From Burkholderiales bacterium (GTDB lineage Bacteria; Pseudomonadota; Gammaproteobacteria; Burkholderiales; Casimicrobiaceae): a DNA stretch of 6,025 nucleotides. The stretch covers positions 1 to 6,025 of the forward strand of contig JAITBX010000149.1 in assembly GCA_031283405.1 (NCBI GenBank), given 5' to 3'. The notes under the pieces were generated by a model. That model was not told the origin of the DNA. It worked only from the letters and a program-made list of their open reading frames with translations, and did not search any database. Within the stretch, counting starts at the first letter, position 1. Each line of letters opens with the position of its first letter. Shown here one piece after another: positions 4,227 to 6,025 of the stretch. Position numbers and translations under genes: made by a program.

Positions 4227-6025
4227 GTGTCCTCTCCTTCTTGCTTGTTCTTCAAAACCTCCACCCGAAACACCGGTGTCGCCAACCACGCCAAGCCGAT
4301 CCCCAGCACGGTAGTTATCCCTATCGTTCGCAGCGCCGGCGTGCTGCTCGCGGCCAGCAGGCCGAACGACAGCAACGTTAATGATGCGGCGACGCAAATG
4401 GCGAGGAAGGCGCGGACGTCGCTCTTTTGCGAAATCAGAAACAATCCGTAGTCGATGCCCATGCCGAACACCAAGAGGAGCGTCAGCACGTTGAGCAGTT
4501 GCAGCGGAATGCCGGCGCAGCCCATGATGGCCAGCGTTCCCAGCGTAGCCAGCAGCGACGGCGCGATGACTCGCCATGTTCGACGACGGAAGAACATCAG
4601 CAACGCCAGCGGCGCCAACACATAGGCAGCAGCCAGCACGATGGACAGCAGCGTTCGATAACGCCCCATCAACGATGAAACTTCGGCGGTTTTATCGACC
4701 CATTGAACGTGCGCGTCGTTGAACGTTGCCAGTTGACGCGCGGTGTCGGCGTCGCTCAACCCTTTGAGCAACACGATGCTTGAATAGCTGCCGTCAGCGC
4801 TGCGACCTTGCCACAAGTAGCGCAGTGATTCTGTCGCCGGCTGCGCCAGCCATTCGTCCGCCGTCAGCGGCGCGTGTTGCGGAACGTCGATCCAATCGTC
4901 GGAGAGTTCCATTTCTTTCGCCAGCGCGGCGCGCGCGTCACGCAATTTTTGTTGCGCCTCTCGCGCCGTTTGTTGCCGCTCACGCGACGGCAGCCAACGA
5001 GAAGCTGCGTCGTAGCCGATGAGTTTGCCGGATGCGATCAGCGGCAAGAGTTTCGCCAACAACGCTTCTTCGCGCTGCAGCACTTCTTCGCTCGTCGCGC
5101 CGGTGATCAAAAAAAGTTGCGCCGGGCTGGGCAGTTCAAGCGCTTTGGCAACGTCGAGATGTTCGCGCAACAGTTGCGGATCGCTGTTGATCAGGCTGCG
5201 AATGTCGTCGTCCGTTTTCAGTTGCGAAATGCCCGCGCCGACAGCAACAGCAATCAGCGCAGTAAGAATCCTTTGTGCGGGCGTGGCGCGCCAACGCGGC
5301 CAGTGTTGGAGCACTCGCATCCATCGTTCGGCAAACGAGGTGACCGGCAACGATGAGGGCAGCAAATAAGGATGCCACAGCATGATCGTCAACCACGCGC
5401 CCATGATGCCGCTGACGGCGAAGCACGCCATTTGCCGCATGCCGGGGAACGGCATCAACAGCAAGCCGAGGTACGCCAGCGCCGGCGCGATCAACACCAA
5501 CGACAACGGCGACAGCAATCGGCGAAAACGCGCCCAGCGCGATTCGGTATCGTTCAAATGTTGCGCGACCACCAACACGCCGTAGTCAACGGCGACGCCG
5601 ATCAGACTGGCGCCGAACACCAGCGTCAGCGCGTGAAGACGATCGAACATCAACCACGTCAGCGACAACGCCGCCAATCCGCCGGCGGCAAGCGACAACA
5701 AAATCAATCGCAACGCTTTGAAGTTGCGAAAAACGAACCACGTCAACAACACGCAGCACAAGAGCGAGCCGCTGCCGATCAGCGACATTTCAAACTGCGC
5801 TTGTTGCGCCGCCGCCGTGGCGTGAAGAATAACGCCCGCCCGCAGCAGTTGCGCATCGGGAAATTGCTGCGCCAATTCTTTTTTAACGGCGGTGAGGTCG
5901 GCGGCGAGATGCTCTTGAAGGTCGGATGAAAACGCGCTGTCGGTCAGTTGATAAAGCAGCACCGCGTAGTAACGCTCTTTCGTTTGCGCCATCAGCGTGT
6001 CGCCATAGGGGCGCGCCGGACTGGC
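4223..6025 (-). CDS. MMPL/RND-family exporter, C-terminal 600 residues, cut by window edge
   Basis: The frame is open to the right edge, so the Met at 5992 is internal; 11 further codons are visible upstream and the true start lies outside. Counting from that Met: the end of the first periplasmic domain (1-65), membrane segments with the proton-relay pair in GVAVDYGVL (D136-Y137), more segments to about 215, TM7 near 241-257, a second periplasmic domain (about 258-445) with a charged helical stretch around 335-362, then TM8-12 with the second pair in GMGIDYGLF (D514-Y515). The two DY motifs in matching repeats are typical of MMPL/RND pumps driven by protons. In APE clusters such an exporter (apeM position) is thought to move the polyene lipid from the inner membrane. 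The stop TGA at 4223 overlaps the KilA-N ATG. The gene is GC-rich (40 G/C of 60 at 4921-4980). Confidence 0.9.
   Translation of the reverse strand, partial: ASPARPYGDTLMAQTKERYYAVLLYQLTDSAFSSDLQEHLAADLTAVKKELAQQFPDAQLLRAGVILHATAAAQQAQFEMSLIGSGSLLCCVLLTWFVFRNFKALRLILLSLAAGGLAALSLTWLMFDRLHALTLVFGASLIGVAVDYGVLVVAQHLNDTESRWARFRRLLSPLSLVLIAPALAYLGLLLMPFPGMRQMACFAVSGIMGAWLTIMLWHPYLLPSSLPVTSFAERWMRVLQHWPRWRATPAQRILTALIAVAVGAGISQLKTDDDIRSLINSDPQLLREHLDVAKALELPSPAQLFLITGATSEEVLQREEALLAKLLPLIASGKLIGYDAASRWLPSRERQQTAREAQQKLRDARAALAKEMELSDDWIDVPQHAPLTADEWLAQPATESLRYLWQGRSADGSYSSIVLLKGLSDADTARQLATFNDAHVQWVDKTAEVSSLMGRYRTLLSIVLAAAYVLAPLALLMFFRRRTWRVIAPSLLATLGTLAIMGCAGIPLQLLNVLTLLLVFGMGIDYGLFLISQKSDVRAFLAICVAASLTLLSFGLLAASSTPALRTIGITTVLGIGLAWLATPVFRVEVLKNKQEGEDT
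4227..4242 (-). promoter_or_regulatory. Ribosome binding site for the KilA-N fragment
   Basis: The minus strand reads AAGAAGGAGAGGACAC immediately before ATG 4226. AAGGAG is a near-perfect Shine-Dalgarno with suitable spacing and lies within the last codons of the exporter gene. Together with the ATGA stop/start overlap it predicts translational coupling. It is stronger than any site in front of ATG 3929, 2879, 941 or 280. Confidence 0.7.

Noticed and set aside
3555..4451. 298-codon plus-strand open frame opposite the KilA-N/secreted-protein region
   Set aside because: It crosses three unrelated minus-strand units (secreted protein, KilA-N fragment, exporter end), has no ribosome site I can see and no recognisable motif. 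It is an antisense shadow of the minus-strand genes.
4227..4577. Upstream extension of the KilA-N frame to an ATG at 4577
   Set aside because: This part lies in another frame of the exporter's 3' end, and its translation is Arg/Ala/His-rich without KilA-N similarity. ATG 4226 has the ribosome site and begins the homology.
5372..5929. 185-codon plus-strand open frame rich in Gln and Arg
   Set aside because: Low-complexity composition produced by reading the complement of the exporter's membrane segments; no independent support.

Overview
The window is a Gram-negative, probably beta- or gammaproteobacterial, chromosomal stretch. The evidence is a lipoprotein with a lipobox, an inner-membrane MMPL/RND exporter and dedicated FAS-II-like enzymes, on generally GC-rich DNA with CCCTCTCCC-type intergenic repeats common in proteobacterial genomes. 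I cannot assign a genus. All supported genes lie on the minus strand, so the biological reading order runs from the right end of the window to the left.

Read in that direction: (1) the C-terminal 600 residues of an MMPL-family exporter (6025 to 4223, cut by the window edge); (2) a 99-codon 5' fragment of a KilA-N domain gene (4226 to 3930), which overlaps the exporter stop as ATGA; (3) directly in frame with it, a gene for a secreted protein with a signal peptide, a Ca-loop-like DWNQDGFLD motif and an SH3-like C-terminus (3929 to 2976); (4) a DUF3261-like lipoprotein (2879 to 2220); (5) a beta-ketoacyl-ACP synthase (2230 to 1043); (6) a hotdog-fold 3-hydroxyacyl-ACP dehydratase of the ApeP type (941 to 456); (7) the N-terminus of a FabG-type ketoacyl-ACP reductase (280 to 1, cut by the window edge).

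Genes 1, 4, 5, 6 and 7 match in type and order the exporter, DUF3261, ketosynthase, dehydratase and ketoreductase block (apeM-N-O-P-Q in the E. coli naming) of aryl polyene (APE) clusters. These make a yellow polyene lipid of the outer membrane that protects against oxidative stress. The synthase, dehydratase and reductase would carry out chain extension on an ACP. The exporter and lipoprotein would serve transport or outer-membrane placement. The cluster's ACPs, adenylation enzyme, acyl- and glycosyltransferases and LolA-like protein would lie to the right, and a second ketosynthase to the left.

The unusual part is the roughly 1.25 kb between exporter and lipoprotein. It carries a broken KilA-N gene joined in frame to a secreted-protein gene, looks poorer in GC than the flanks, and does not belong to the known pathway. 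A possible new promoter (extended -10, TGCTACAAT) follows it, and the same GCTACAATG 9-mer recurs upstream of the reductase. Two junctions further down the operon carry hairpin-rich intergenic repeats. I see a rearranged APE operon, not clear evidence of a wholly new system.
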